Part shown: positions 1-8,415 of the stretch, one piece after another
How positions within the stretch are numbered: position 1 is the stretch's first letter
Layout: each line of letters opens with the position of its first letter
NCBI RefSeq assembly: GCF_000380245.2
Contig: NZ_HG428743.1
Coordinates: forward strand, 1-38,576
DNA: 38,576 nucleotides
Reading direction: 5' to 3'
Source of the DNA: Bacillus massiliigorillae
GTDB taxonomy: Bacteria; Bacillota; Bacilli; Bacillales; DSM-1321
Made by a program: the position numbers and the translations under genes
Notes under the pieces: generated by a model
What the model saw: only the letters and a program-made list of their open reading frames with translations
Database searches by the model: none
Told to the model about the DNA's origin: nothing

Positions 1-93
1 GGTCGGGAGCAAGCTCCCTTCCATTCGCTCGACTTGCATGTATTAGGCACGCCGCCAGCGTTCGTCCTGAGCCAGGATCAAACTCTCCAAAAA
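1..93 (-). rRNA. rrs: 16S ribosomal RNA, 5' end only
   Basis: The reverse strand carries the conserved 5' end of bacterial 16S rRNA, including the universal AGAGTTTGATCCTGGCTCAG priming site (67-86), followed by the usual GACGAACGCTGGCGGC block and the first variable hairpin (GGGAGCTTGCTCCC). Counting from that priming site places the mature 5' end near position 93. Only about 93 nt of the gene lie in the window; the rest of the rRNA operon continues off the left edge. Confidence 0.97.
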
Positions 94-173
94 GTGTTTG
101 TCTTGCTCATAAAAGTTTTGTTCAATCAAGTTGAACTTTGTTTTAGAATTAACGTTGACGTGTTGTCTTGTTT

Positions 174-188
174 AGTTTTCAAAGAACT
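174..188 (-). promoter_or_regulatory. boxA-like antitermination element of the rRNA leader
   Basis: On the minus strand AGTTCTTTGAAAACT lies between the last promoter and the 16S gene. This matches the boxA-type sequence common in Bacillus rRNA leaders, which recruits the Nus antitermination complex. The call rests on similarity and position. Confidence 0.6.
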
Positions 189-214
189 TTCGTTGTCGTA
201 GCGACAACTTTTAT

Positions 215-244
215 ATCATAACATTTTCTGTTGTATCTTGTCAA
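215..244 (-). promoter_or_regulatory. rRNA operon promoter, proximal
   Basis: TTGACA (239-244) and TATGAT (215-220) on the minus strand, separated by 18 bp, about 120 bp upstream of 16S. The near-consensus hexamers and position fit a strong sigma-A rRNA promoter. Confidence 0.8.
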
Positions 245-288
245 CAACTTTTTTGTTATTTTTTCTGTCGTTCGTAAGCGACTTGAAT

Positions 289-318
289 ATAATAACACTT
301 AAGTTGTTTTATCGTCAA
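289..318 (-). promoter_or_regulatory. rRNA operon promoter, middle
   Basis: TTGACG (313-318) and TATTAT (289-294) on the minus strand with an 18-bp spacer, the same geometry as the proximal promoter. Tandem promoters are usual for rRNA operons of this group. Confidence 0.65.
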
Positions 319-416
319 TAACTTTTTAAAAAAGTTATTCTGATACTCGAGATTGCTATTCTTCTAAATCCCTTTTCGAATGACTATTTTAATAGCTTTC
401 CGTCTCGGGAATTACT

Positions 417-445
417 ATATTACTCTTCTAATCTCTTTTGGTCAA
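417..445 (-). promoter_or_regulatory. rRNA operon promoter, distal
   Basis: TTGACC (440-445) and TAATAT (417-422) on the minus strand with a 17-bp spacer. It would be a third tandem promoter. Apart from these promoters I see nothing else in the gene-free stretch 94-590. Confidence 0.55.
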
Positions 446-593
446 TACCTTTTTAAATTTAATTTCTTGGGGAAGTATTAAAAGCTTAGTTTATACTCTC
501 TACCAAAAGCGTTGTAATTTATCATTCCAAGTAACTATGCTTGAATCATCTACTTTCCGTAACCATGTACAAACCATCTAAAAAGCGTAAAAA

Positions 594-632
594 GGGGTTC
601 TAAAAGTGATTGAAAATCACTTTTAGAACCCC
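594..632 (-). terminator. Rho-independent terminator after the FAH-family gene
   Basis: A perfect 18-bp inverted repeat (594-611 with 615-632) and a 3-nt loop begin 9 bp after the gene's stop. On the minus strand the stem is followed by a T-rich run. It ends the leftward catabolic cluster and insulates it from the rRNA promoters. Confidence 0.9.
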
Positions 633-641
633 TCTACACAT

Positions 642-1550
642 TTATTGTATTTTATTTTTCAATGTGCCTATACCGGTAATTTCTAACTCTACTACATCAC
701 CTGTTTCTAACCATCTATGAACATCCGAACCTAACTCTAATAAACAGCCATTTCCTACGGTACCTGACCCAATGATTTCTCCTGGGAATAGGGTAACACC
801 TGCAGAGGCTCTTTCAATCATTTGACCAAATGTATAAAAGATATCTTTAAAATTTCCCTTTGAGAGTAATACTCCATTCACTTTCGCAGTCATCGATAAA
901 TGAAGTTGATTGTTTTCTCTAAACTCTTCTAATTCATCCTTTGTTACAATACAAGGACCAATAGAAGTTGCAAAGTCTTTCCCTTTTGCCGGACCTAATC
1001 CAACTTTCATCTCTTTAAACTGCAGATCACGGGCAGACCAATCGTTCATAATGGTATAACCAAAAATGTACTCTTCTGCTTCTTCAGCTTTAATATCTTT
1101 CCCTTGCTTACCAATAATACAAGCTATTTCTAATTCATAATCAAGATTCTTACATTCTATTGGCTTCTCCACGTCTTGTTCTGGACCTACAACAGCCATA
1201 TGATTTGTGAAATAAAAAACAGGAATCTCGTACCATTCTGGTGCAATCTTCATATCACTACGTTTCGTCGCATTTTGCAGATGCTCCTCAAATGCCATAA
1301 AATCTCTTATACTAGTAGGATTAGGTAACGGTGCTACTAACTCCGTTTTATCCAACATGTAGGATGAAGTATTCAAACTAGCAAACAAATCCTTCACAAT
1401 CACCCCTGTATCATGGTGACTCTTTATAAAACCCATCATATTATCCGGTAATCTTCCATTACTCACTTCATACATATCAAACACGTAATTATGTTTAATC
1501 CAGCCCAACTTTAGCTTTCCATGACAATCTTTAAACGTCACAAACTTCAT
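642..1550 (-). CDS. Fumarylacetoacetate hydrolase family protein
   Basis: A 302-residue cytoplasmic enzyme of the FAH superfamily, which cleaves C-C bonds in acylpyruvates or hydrates/decarboxylates dicarbonyl acids using a divalent metal. The metal-site signature is visible: DYELEIACIIG near residue 140 supplies the acidic ligands and MNDWSARDLQ near residue 175 the aspartate, followed by the family's KGKDFATSIGP block. The reading frame opens at 1559, but AGAGG touches that ATG, while it lies 9 nt before the ATG at 1550, so I chose 1550. It is the last gene of the cluster containing a cyclase-family hydrolase, a symporter and a TrmB regulator, which suggests catabolism of an imported organic acid or aromatic. 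The substrate is unknown. Confidence 0.88.
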   Translation of the reverse strand: MKFVTFKDCHGKLKLGWIKHNYVFDMYEVSNGRLPDNMMGFIKSHHDTGVIVKDLFASLNTSSYMLDKTELVAPLPNPTSIRDFMAFEEHLQNATKRSDMKIAPEWYEIPVFYFTNHMAVVGPEQDVEKPIECKNLDYELEIACIIGKQGKDIKAEEAEEYIFGYTIMNDWSARDLQFKEMKVGLGPAKGKDFATSIGPCIVTKDELEEFRENNQLHLSMTAKVNGVLLSKGNFKDIFYTFGQMIERASAGVTLFPGEIIGSGTVGNGCLLELGSDVHRWLETGDVVELEITGIGTLKNKIQ

Positions 1551-1574
1551 TCGTTTCATCCTCTTCTATAAGAT

Positions 1575-1592
1575 TTACTCCATAAGTGAAAC
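1575..1592. promoter_or_regulatory. Candidate second operator for the TrmB-type regulator
   Basis: TTACTCCATAAGTGAAAC lies just upstream of the FAH-family gene and matches 13 of 18 positions of the palindrome before the TrmB-type gene (5361-5378). A shared regulator is inferred from this pairing only. Confidence 0.35.
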
Positions 1593-1738
1593 TTTAATCA
1601 GTAGGGATTGTTCCTTTTCTCCATTCTCTATTGAACTAACTCATTTCTTAGCTTTTACCTAATCTCCCACTCCAAAGCCCTTATTTCTTCTTCATTTTGA
1701 AGTGAGATTTCTAGTGTCTGTTGGAATGTACTATACTT

Positions 1739-3716
1739 TTAAAATACTGATTCTAAAAGGATTTGATGTTTATTTACTATAATTCTGCCATTCTCTGTTA
1801 TGCTTACTTTTCTCCTCCACATTCCGTATTCCTTCAAGTAGTTTTGTTTAATTAATTTGGACAGAATAGCCGAAGCCTTTAAAGAGTCATATTCATGCTG
1901 AATTAAGTATTGCTGTAAAATATGCGGACCCTGTTGAACTAATTGAAGGAATTTCAAATCTTCAACCGACACCTGATCAGGAGCAATCTGTAATTCCTGT
2001 TCATTTAAATCTACATACTCCATCCCTTTAGATGTAATTTCAAAAGTATAGAAGCCAGGACCTGTATATTTTTCTCGATTAATTAAATATTTCTTATCTA
2101 AATCCTCAATTAGTGTATTGCTTACAGATGAGTCCGTACCTAATAAATCACTAATCTCAGCCATCGTGTTATAACCTAAATAGATATCTTTTAGTATCTT
2201 TCTTTCTATATTACTTACTTCGATACTTTGCTTTTGCATAGCTACCTTATCACTTTTCCATCCAGGTTCAGCATAATAACTAGGTTTCGTTAATAAGCTA
2301 ACAACTACGATCGTAACGAGTGTCGCTACTAATCCGACTACACCAACATGTGTATATTGATCAATAATAAAAATCTTAAACAATCCTAACAGGGTAAAAA
2401 TAACCGTGACACTAATGCCTACAACAGTGCCATAAAAAGCGCCTTTAGTCGTTGTGCGCTTCCACCATATACCCAATAGCACTAATAAAGAAGGTGGTCC
2501 AAGCCATGCTGTAGAAAAAGCAAATAAATAAAGAGGACCTCCAGGATAAAAACATAATAACCAAACTAATAATCCTAATATGAGAGTTATCATTTTCGAG
2601 GGAAAAGTAAGTTCTTTTGGAGTAGCATTAGGTTTCACAAACCGTTGGTATAAATCACGCATTGCCGTGCTGGAAGCCCCGATTAATGCTGTAGTAGATG
2701 TTGAAATGGAGGCAGAAAGGGCACCAATCAAGGCAAATGCAGCTATACTAATCGGTACAGCCTTCAGCACCACTCCAAATGCTGACATTGGACTAGCCTC
2801 ACCATGAGGTGCAAAAGCATCCGGAAAGATGGCTCCTGCGTAAACACCTACGAATGCCAATACCACAATTGGAATTAGTAGTAGTACAGCTCCAAAAATA
2901 AAAGAGAGTTTTGCAGTTCTTTCACTACGAACTGATGAAACGCGTAGCCAGTAATAATTATTTCCCCAAACAAGGAAACAGGCGAAGAGAATAATAAATG
3001 TTAATATACTTGGATATTCAATCGAAAAGAGAGGCATTTGTCCATTTGAAATACCATGTGTTGAAAAACCAAAATCACCTGGCCATTTACTGCTAGCAAA
3101 GTCCAAGCCACCATACTTTATAACGATTGATATAATTAGTGCAGGTAAAGCAATTAATCCAATACACATTTGAATAAAGTCCGTCAATGTAACCGCCCAA
3201 AAGCCACCTATATACGTGAATATCAAAAACATAAAGAAAATAACGGATAATGTTGCTACTAATGACCATCCTGTAAACCCAGTCACAACAATCGCCATGG
3301 AAACCACATTATTTGCCATGATGCCTAACAAACCTAAGATGGTTGTAATCGTAATGAGCGTTCTTGTTTTCGAATCAAATCTCATTTCAAGCCATTCTGA
3401 TAATGTATGTGCTCCTGATCGCCGCACAAAAGGAGCAAAAATAATGCCATAAAGAGCATCCATAGACAAGTCCAAAAGCTAAAGAACCCCATAAACCAGT
3501 TGTCAACGCTAAACCTGGACCAAGCGTAATCATGGTTCCTGCAAATCCAATTGCCGCAACGCCAAAAATATTAGTGATAAGACCTACTTCACGACCTGCA
3601 ATAAAATAATCATTTGAACCCGTTACCCACTTCCTCGTAATCCACCCTCCATATAAAAGAACCAGGACAAAGATAATGCTATAAATCAAGAATACACTAT
3701 TGAATCCCATGATCAT
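1739..3716 (-). pseudogene. Sodium:solute symporter with winged-helix tail, interrupted by a frameshift
   Basis: Two overlapping reading frames make up one SSS-family transporter. The N-terminal part (3716 to about 3460; start probably the ATG at 3710, 8 nt after GGGAG) has the first helices and the NDYFIAGREVG motif. The rest (1739 to about 3455) resumes with ALYGIIFAPFVRRSGAHTLS and the remaining helices. Removing one base near 3457-3462 joins GLVYG to ALYGII, as the family requires, so a single-base insertion or a base-calling error is likely. Unusually, about 150 residues follow the last membrane helix and look like two winged-helix domains in tandem, each with a helix-turn-helix-like stretch, a second helix and a beta-wing. 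It begins 15 bp after the cyclase-family gene and is probably co-transcribed with it. Substrate unknown. Confidence 0.8.
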
Positions 3717-3731
3717 CTCTCCCTTTATTCT

Positions 3732-4502
3732 CTATTCAAAAATAGCCACCGGCCGAGCCCACCCTGCACTAGCACCTTTTATTTTGATAGGAAATACAGC
3801 CACCTTAAAGCCATGCTTACGAGGCAGAGATTCTAAGTTCGCCAGCTTTTCTATTTGACAATATTCATATTCTTTTCCAACAAAATGAGCTGCCCATAAT
3901 ACGCCATCTCTTGGCTGCTTCCTGTATTCTTCAGCTTGGATATCCAATGGTATATCCCATCCCCATCCATCTGTCCCCATTACTTTAATTCCTTTTTCAA
4001 TGAGCCATCTTGTTCCTTCCGCAGACATTCCCGCATGATGACTTGCATAATTGTCTTGATAATAGAATTTATCAGCATCCGTTCGAATAAGAACAATATC
4101 ATAAGGCTTTAATTCATATTGCATATCCTTTAATTGGTGAACTAAATCGTCAACTTGTATTTCATACCCAGGTTCTTTGTCACTAAAGTCAAAAAGCACA
4201 CCGTTCCCGTAAAACCATTCGAGAGGTAATTCATCAATTTTCCTTGATACTTCACCATCTGTTGTAGGAGAATAATGCCACGGAGCATCTACATGTGTGC
4301 CTGTATGTGTTGTTAAAGTAACCGTTTCATTCGCCCATGCTTTTGAATCAGGAAAATCCGTCGCACTTAATCCTAATAAACTAGCAGCCTGTTTTGCCCC
4401 TTCTTCATGTGTTTCATATTGAATTTGAGGTGGGAATGGTTCCTTCGCTTCTTGATCTAACGGCACACTTAAATCAATAATGACTAATTTTTCTCTATTC
4501 AT
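3732..4502 (-). CDS. Cyclase family (kynurenine formamidase-like) metal-dependent hydrolase
   Basis: A 256-residue protein of the cyclase/KynB/isatin-hydrolase family, soluble amidases or lactone/lactam hydrolases. The hallmark metal motif is present as HTGTHVDAPWHY at about residues 86-97, with a downstream DGWGWD segment. The length fits the family. GGAGGT lies 10 nt before the ATG. It lies between the TrmB-type regulator gene and the symporter with short gaps, consistent with one leftward operon in which a substrate is imported, opened by this hydrolase and cleaved by the FAH-family enzyme. KynB itself is possible, but no other tryptophan-catabolism gene is present, so the substrate is left open. 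Confidence 0.85.
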   Translation of the reverse strand: MNREKLVIIDLSVPLDQEAKEPFPPQIQYETHEEGAKQAASLLGLSATDFPDSKAWANETVTLTTHTGTHVDAPWHYSPTTDGEVSRKIDELPLEWFYGNGVLFDFSDKEPGYEIQVDDLVHQLKDMQYELKPYDIVLIRTDADKFYYQDNYASHHAGMSAEGTRWLIEKGIKVMGTDGWGWDIPLDIQAEEYRKQPRDGVLWAAHFVGKEYEYCQIEKLANLESLPRKHGFKVAVFPIKIKGASAGWARPVAIFE

Positions 4503-4532
4503 CTCAATCGTAACCTCCGTTATTTTTACATA

Positions 4533-5339
4533 TTAAAAATCATTAATTAGCCATTCTAGATCTTCCCCATACTTTTCTTTAATGGGCACGATGAAATCAT
4601 GTACTAATCGGTTTACATAAATATCATGTCTGATATAATTCCGTGTAATCTTCACCATGACATGATGACTAGAAACAATCGCATGCGGCTGTTGATTGAC
4701 AGATTCAAATATAATGGCTTTTTTCTGGTCAATCACGCAGGATAACTCCCCTTTATGACTTTTATCAACAGTTTGTATCTCATAATGATTGAAATTTCTC
4801 CACGGCACAGGGTGGTCATAAGGACTGAATGTAATCGTTACAACATTTACACCTTTTTCATATGCTATTTTTAATTCTTTATGAAGTAGCTCTAACTCCT
4901 GTCCCCAGCAACTTATAATAATTTCATTGCTTGCCTCCTTAATCTCACTCTTTATGACTTCTATGGATATTTCATACCCCTCTACATGAAATAATTCAGT
5001 CCAATCATTGTTCGAATTGCTTTGCATGTTTTGGAAATGAAGGCTTAAAAGGCTCATATTTTGTGAAAAGGACTGCTCCATTTTTTCCAGTAGTGTTTGA
5101 TAGGGAAGAGGTGCATATCTCTTTGCATTGCTACTATCATCACTCTTTACAACATAGACAACTCCCTTTTCTTGCATTCTTCTTAATGTTTCATACACTT
5201 TTGGTCCAGGAACACCTGACTTAACAGCAATTGCATTACCGTTTAACGGGAATTCTTGTAGAAGTGACACATACACTTTTGCTTCATATTCAGAGAATCC
5301 ATAGTCCTTCAAAACAATTACAACGTCATGGGTATCCAT
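4533..5339 (-). CDS. TrmB family transcriptional regulator
   Basis: A 268-residue regulator. The N-terminal winged helix carries the TrmB signature (LKDYGFSEYEAKVYVSLL), then a recognition-helix region ending PGPKVYETLRRMQEKG, a coiled-coil-like linker around residues 85-110, and a C-terminal ligand-sensing half with the phospholipase-D-like TrmB effector fold. The frame opens with GTG at 5348, but GAGGTG overlaps that codon and is 6 nt before the ATG at 5339, so 5339 is preferred. It is the first gene of the leftward catabolic cluster and has a palindrome directly upstream, so it probably controls the cluster and itself. TrmB proteins sense sugars or other small ligands; this ligand is unknown. 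Confidence 0.88.
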   Translation of the reverse strand: MDTHDVVIVLKDYGFSEYEAKVYVSLLQEFPLNGNAIAVKSGVPGPKVYETLRRMQEKGVVYVVKSDDSSNAKRYAPLPYQTLLEKMEQSFSQNMSLLSLHFQNMQSNSNNDWTELFHVEGYEISIEVIKSEIKEASNEIIISCWGQELELLHKELKIAYEKGVNVVTITFSPYDHPVPWRNFNHYEIQTVDKSHKGELSCVIDQKKAIIFESVNQQPHAIVSSHHVMVKITRNYIRHDIYVNRLVHDFIVPIKEKYGEDLEWLINDF

Positions 5340-5360
5340 CACTTTCACCTCATCATCGTA

Positions 5361-5378
5361 TTACTACCTAAGTGGTAA
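5361..5378. promoter_or_regulatory. Candidate operator of the TrmB-type regulator
   Basis: TTACTACCTAAGTGGTAA is a near-perfect 18-bp palindrome (7 of 9 half-site positions pair) 22 bp upstream of the regulator's start. Autoregulation is inferred from position; a degenerate copy lies at 1575-1592. Confidence 0.45.
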
Positions 5379-5492
5379 GATAATGCTAATTCATATATAT
5401 GTCCGAGGAGAAGATATATATCTATCAATAGAAAATATTCACATACATACAATCTTTCGGAATGTAGATGCCCGTAGATATTCTATTTACAC

Positions 5493-5520
5493 AAAAAAAT
5501 ACCCACCTCAAAAGGTAGGT
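5493..5520 (-). terminator. Rho-independent terminator of the endolysin-like gene
   Basis: ACCTACCT and AGGTGGGT arms (5501-5508 with 5513-5520, 7 of 8 pairs) directly follow the stop codon, with a seven-T run on the minus strand (5493-5499). Confidence 0.8.
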
Positions 5521-6100
5521 TTACGCTTCTTTCACATATACAATCCATCCGAATGTTTTCTTCAGCTTCTCAGCTGCTTGCTCCGCCTTTTGTTTATTCG
5601 CAAATGTACCAGTCATCAGCCGATACTTCTGTGCTTCTTTCCCTTCTACCATCGGCAGCTTACTTCCACCCCTAAGCTTTTGGAGCGATAGCCCGAACGT
5701 ATACTGAAAATGAGGATAGTCCTTGAAATCTGTCCAGTCTCCTCCCCATTCCAAACCAAGGGATTTACCAATGGCTCCAACTCTAATCCAACGTTTATCC
5801 ACTTGCCAATTAGGAATGAATTTCCCACCAATAATATCGTATATACAGAAATCAAAGGCTAAACCAAAATTGTGGTAGGAGTAGCCTCCACATGCATTTG
5901 TTACCACTTTGCCAGGCTTCGTTCGTCCTTGCTCATATAAAGCATTTTGCTCGGCAACAGTTCGAAGCCCTTGGGTAATGATCACAAGGATTCCTTCCGC
6001 ATATGCTTTTTTCATAGGCTCCCTCGCTTTTTCTACCAAAAAGGGGTAAAACCCCTCGTAATTTTGGCTCAGCTTTTTCTAGTAAATGATTGATTGCCAT
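5521..6100 (-). pseudogene. Phage-type L-Ala-D-Glu endopeptidase (M15C) with SPOR tail, frameshifted near its start
   Basis: The main frame encodes an M15 (VanY/CwlK-like) peptidoglycan peptidase: TQGLRTVAEQNALYEQGRT, then YSYHNFGLAFDF, the zinc-binding HxxxxxxxD motif, and DYPHFQ with the third histidine. A SPOR-like peptidoglycan-binding tail follows (last ~35 residues). The natural N-terminus lies upstream in another frame, starting ATG at 6098-6100 (MAINHLLEKAEPKLRG). Deleting one G from the run of four at 6052-6055 fuses it to FYPFLVEKAREPMKKAYAEG, which is the expected family sequence. So it is either a recent single-base pseudogene or a base-calling error in a homopolymer; a TTG restart at about 6039 would lack the first 20 residues. 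No holin or other phage gene is adjacent, so this looks like a stand-alone autolysin or prophage relic. Confidence 0.8.
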
Positions 6101-6306
6101 AAAACTTCTCTACACTCTTCCAATCCATCGAACTCTTCCTTTCATCATTCACATTTTCAAAGCGAAAATCGAAACCTTATGAAGAAAATAGATGATTTAT
6201 GATCAAAAAACTAGTTTGCTTTTACGTTATTACTCCATGAAAACAAACATATATTTCCATTTTATCACAAAAATAAATACTTTCCCTCTACTTATTGAAG
6301 CAAAAG

Positions 6307-6324
6307 GAAAAATCGTAATTTTTC
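6307..6324. repeat. Inverted repeat upstream of parA
   Basis: GAAAAAT and ATTTTTC arms flank CGTA, 127 bp before the ParA start. It could be a partition-complex binding site or only AT-rich DNA. The rest of 6101-6450 holds no convincing gene. Confidence 0.25.
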
Positions 6325-6386
6325 TAGTAAATTTCACTATAACTCTATTATTTTTGGTTGCTATCACTTACAATAGAAGAATAAAA

Positions 6387-6409
6387 GAAGAAAACAACGT
6401 TGGAAGAAA
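6387..6409. repeat. Copy 1 of an AACAACGTT-centred interspersed motif
   Basis: GAAGAAAACAACGTTGGAAG occurs 42 bp before the ParA ribosome binding region. The left half and centre match the copies at 8416, 11303 and 20170; the right arm differs. Confidence 0.45.
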
Positions 6410-6450
6410 CAAAGGTACATAGTTTTCAATTAAAAAAGGAGGCAATTTAG

Positions 6451-7248
6451 ATGCCTTGTAAGGTAATCACTTTTGGTATTCAAAAAGGCGGATGCGGTAA
6501 AAGTACGACAACTGGTATTACTGCGCATTTATTAAGAGAAGATGGCTACCGTGTGTTAGCTATCGACATGGACTCACAAGGAAATTTAACAGAATTACTT
6601 TCTGAGCAACCATCCAATGAATTTATGGGAAATTCAATCTTAGAAGCGCTACAAACAAATCGTATTCAAGATTATATCGTACCAGTAGCTGAAAATCTTG
6701 ATTTGCTTCCTGCCAATAACTTTCTAGCGACATTCCCTCGCTGGATTTATACAGGTAAAACCTATACAGGTGAGAATTTACCATTTAAAGGTAATCCGAG
6801 CTTGATTTTAGATCAAATCTTAGAACCAATTCGAGATCAATATGATTTCATCGTTATTGATACGCCACCTTCATTGAGTGAACAAACAACAAACGCACTT
6901 TGTGCGAGCGATTATGTAGTCGTAATGTTTGAATGCTCGAACTGGTGCTACTCAGCCATTCCAAACTTTATGGATTCAGTAGAAGGTGCTCGAAGCTTCG
7001 GTCATCGTGATACACAAGTAATTGGTATTTTACGTACCTTAAATGATGTACGTCGAAGTGATGCCAAAGCCTTCAACGAAATGATTCAAGAAGACTATCC
7101 AGAGGATGTATTCGAAACGATTATTACGCGTAAAGCACCTACAGGACGCTTGTCCGTTTACGGCTTTAACGAAAATCCAGAAATCAAACAAGCATTAGAG
7201 CAATACACAAGTTTTTATAAGGAGTTGATACAACGTGTCAAAGGTTAA
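6451..7248 (+). CDS. ParA family partition ATPase
   Basis: A 265-residue Walker-type partition ATPase. The deviant Walker A motif KGGCGKSTTT is at residues 11-20 (serine where most ParA proteins have threonine), the A' motif DMDSQGN at about 41-47, and Walker B FIVIDTPPS at about 135. Such proteins bind DNA nonspecifically and move cargo marked by a partner protein at a centromere-like site. A perfect AAAGGAGG lies 9 nt before the ATG. The next gene overlaps it by 14 nt and encodes a ribbon-helix-helix protein, the usual partner of small plasmid or phage ParA proteins. The sequence is too divergent from chromosomal Soj to assign it as such. On a chromosome this pair suggests an integrated element or a protein-positioning system. 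Confidence 0.9.
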   Translation: MPCKVITFGIQKGGCGKSTTTGITAHLLREDGYRVLAIDMDSQGNLTELLSEQPSNEFMGNSILEALQTNRIQDYIVPVAENLDLLPANNFLATFPRWIYTGKTYTGENLPFKGNPSLILDQILEPIRDQYDFIVIDTPPSLSEQTTNALCASDYVVVMFECSNWCYSAIPNFMDSVEGARSFGHRDTQVIGILRTLNDVRRSDAKAFNEMIQEDYPEDVFETIITRKAPTGRLSVYGFNENPEIKQALEQYTSFYKELIQRVKG

Positions 7249-7573
7249 TGCGATCAAGAACATGAAACGCCAACAAAAAGTCATTACTCCTACGCAAGCA
7301 TTAGCTGCATCAGTAGGCGAAGAAGATCTAGAACAAGAGCAAGAACAAATCGAGCCAGCAGCTACTTCTTCCAATCAACCAATCACTGTTTCTTCGAGCG
7401 AAGAAAACTTCGAACCAAAAAGAGGAGCAACTAAAGTGGACAGAAAACGCGTATCATTCGACTTACGTACGGACTTGCATAAAGAGTTGAAACTTCAAGC
7501 ACTTATGCAAGAAAAGAATATTTACATTTTGATTGAAGAAGCTTTAGAGCAGTATTTGAAAGAAAATAAGTAA
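7235..7573 (+). CDS. Ribbon-helix-helix protein, likely ParA partner
   Basis: A 112-residue protein with an acidic, glutamine-rich, probably disordered N-terminal half (about residues 20-60) and a C-terminal ribbon-helix-helix DNA-binding domain (KRVSFDLRTDLHKELKLQAL, then a second helix IYILIEEALEQYLKEN). Start is GTG at 7235 with AAGGAG 11 nt upstream, inside the end of the ParA gene, so translation is probably coupled. A disordered N-terminus plus RHH is the architecture of ParG/omega-like partner proteins, where the flexible end stimulates the ATPase. The role is inferred from fold and context. Confidence 0.8.
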   Translation: MSKVNAIKNMKRQQKVITPTQALAASVGEEDLEQEQEQIEPAATSSNQPITVSSSEENFEPKRGATKVDRKRVSFDLRTDLHKELKLQALMQEKNIYILIEEALEQYLKENK

Positions 7574-7581
7574 ATAATTAA

Positions 7582-7615
7582 AGCGCCACTCTATTGAGTT
7601 GGCGCTCTTTCTTTT
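7582..7615 (+). terminator. Rho-independent terminator after the ParA/RHH pair
   Basis: AGCGCCA and TGGCGCT arms (7582-7588 with 7600-7606), extended by CTC/GAG, are followed by CTTTCTTTT. They start 8 bp after the RHH gene's stop. Confidence 0.8.
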
Positions 7616-7622
7616 ATATACG

Positions 7623-8279
7623 TCACAAATTACAGATGACGTTTTCTTTAGCTGCTAGTAGCTCCACTACCATTTCCTTTGCTTCCTGCAAATCTCTCGC
7701 CCGCCATTTTGTATCAATATGGCGATTGTATAGCATATCAATTAGAATGACGTCTCTCCCTCGTTTCTGAAATTCTATGAATGTATTAGGCTTGTCGTCA
7801 ATCAATATATCTCCATAAATCATCCATTTACAGCTACAAAAAATTACATTTTCTTTAGGAAAGTTAGGGAAATGTTCCTTAATCCAAGCTCTCTTATCAT
7901 CAGCAGGATTAGAATGAGCGTGCTGGATCGGATAATTGATATTTTGAAATTCTACAATTTCTCCGTACGATGTTCCACGTGGTACATCACTTACCATATA
8001 TACTTCCCCTATATCCTGTAGGTCTTCTATAAACGTTTGTGCGTGCTCTTTAACAGGTATATGTCTAAAAAGTCCTGGTATTTTAAATAATTGATACGCT
8101 TCTAATCCTCTATTTGAAAACAAGTCTAAATCCCATTGGTTCACGTTATCAGGATGAACATTATCTTCAAATGCTTGATTATGTATTGCCCAATACACCT
8201 TTGAGAAGACATTAAGCGTATCATCTATATCTACTAAAATAATAGGTTTTGTTTGGGGAATATTTGATTGTTGCTGCAT
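7623..8279 (-). CDS. HAD-like 5'(3')-deoxyribonucleotidase family protein
   Basis: A 218-residue soluble phosphatase-like protein of the NT5C-type HAD family. Motif I is LVDIDDTLN at about residues 15-23 (nucleophile and acid/base aspartates). The acidic motif IV is DILIDDKPNTFIEF at about residues 157-170, followed by KRGRDVILID. Cap insertions after motif I contain the NQWDLDLF stretch common in these proteins. The likely reaction is dephosphorylation of nucleoside monophosphates, though family members vary. It converges with the RHH gene and has no operon partner. The ribosome binding site is weak. Confidence 0.75.
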   Translation of the reverse strand: MQQQSNIPQTKPIILVDIDDTLNVFSKVYWAIHNQAFEDNVHPDNVNQWDLDLFSNRGLEAYQLFKIPGLFRHIPVKEHAQTFIEDLQDIGEVYMVSDVPRGTSYGEIVEFQNINYPIQHAHSNPADDKRAWIKEHFPNFPKENVIFCSCKWMIYGDILIDDKPNTFIEFQKRGRDVILIDMLYNRHIDTKWRARDLQEAKEMVVELLAAKENVICNL

Positions 8280-8415
8280 TGCCTGTCATACCCTTCCATC
8301 GATGCTATTGTTGAAATAATCATAGCAAAAGGCTTACGTAAATGGAATTTCATTTATCACACCCAAAACCTTGTTCCACCATTCAAATAAAAATGAAATT
8401 TCTCAACCAAACAAA

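Noticed and set aside
5383..5691. A 102-codon plus-strand reading frame
   Set aside because: It crosses a terminator and runs antisense to the endolysin-like gene; its composition is not protein-like.
6192..6422. A 76-codon plus-strand reading frame before parA
   Set aside because: No ribosome binding site, low-complexity AT-driven composition, and no recognisable domain; it also runs through the repeat motif at 6387.
8343..8402. Inverted repeat GAATTTCATTT / AAATGAAATTT
   Set aside because: Arms are about 40 bp apart and wholly AT-rich; easily explained by composition.
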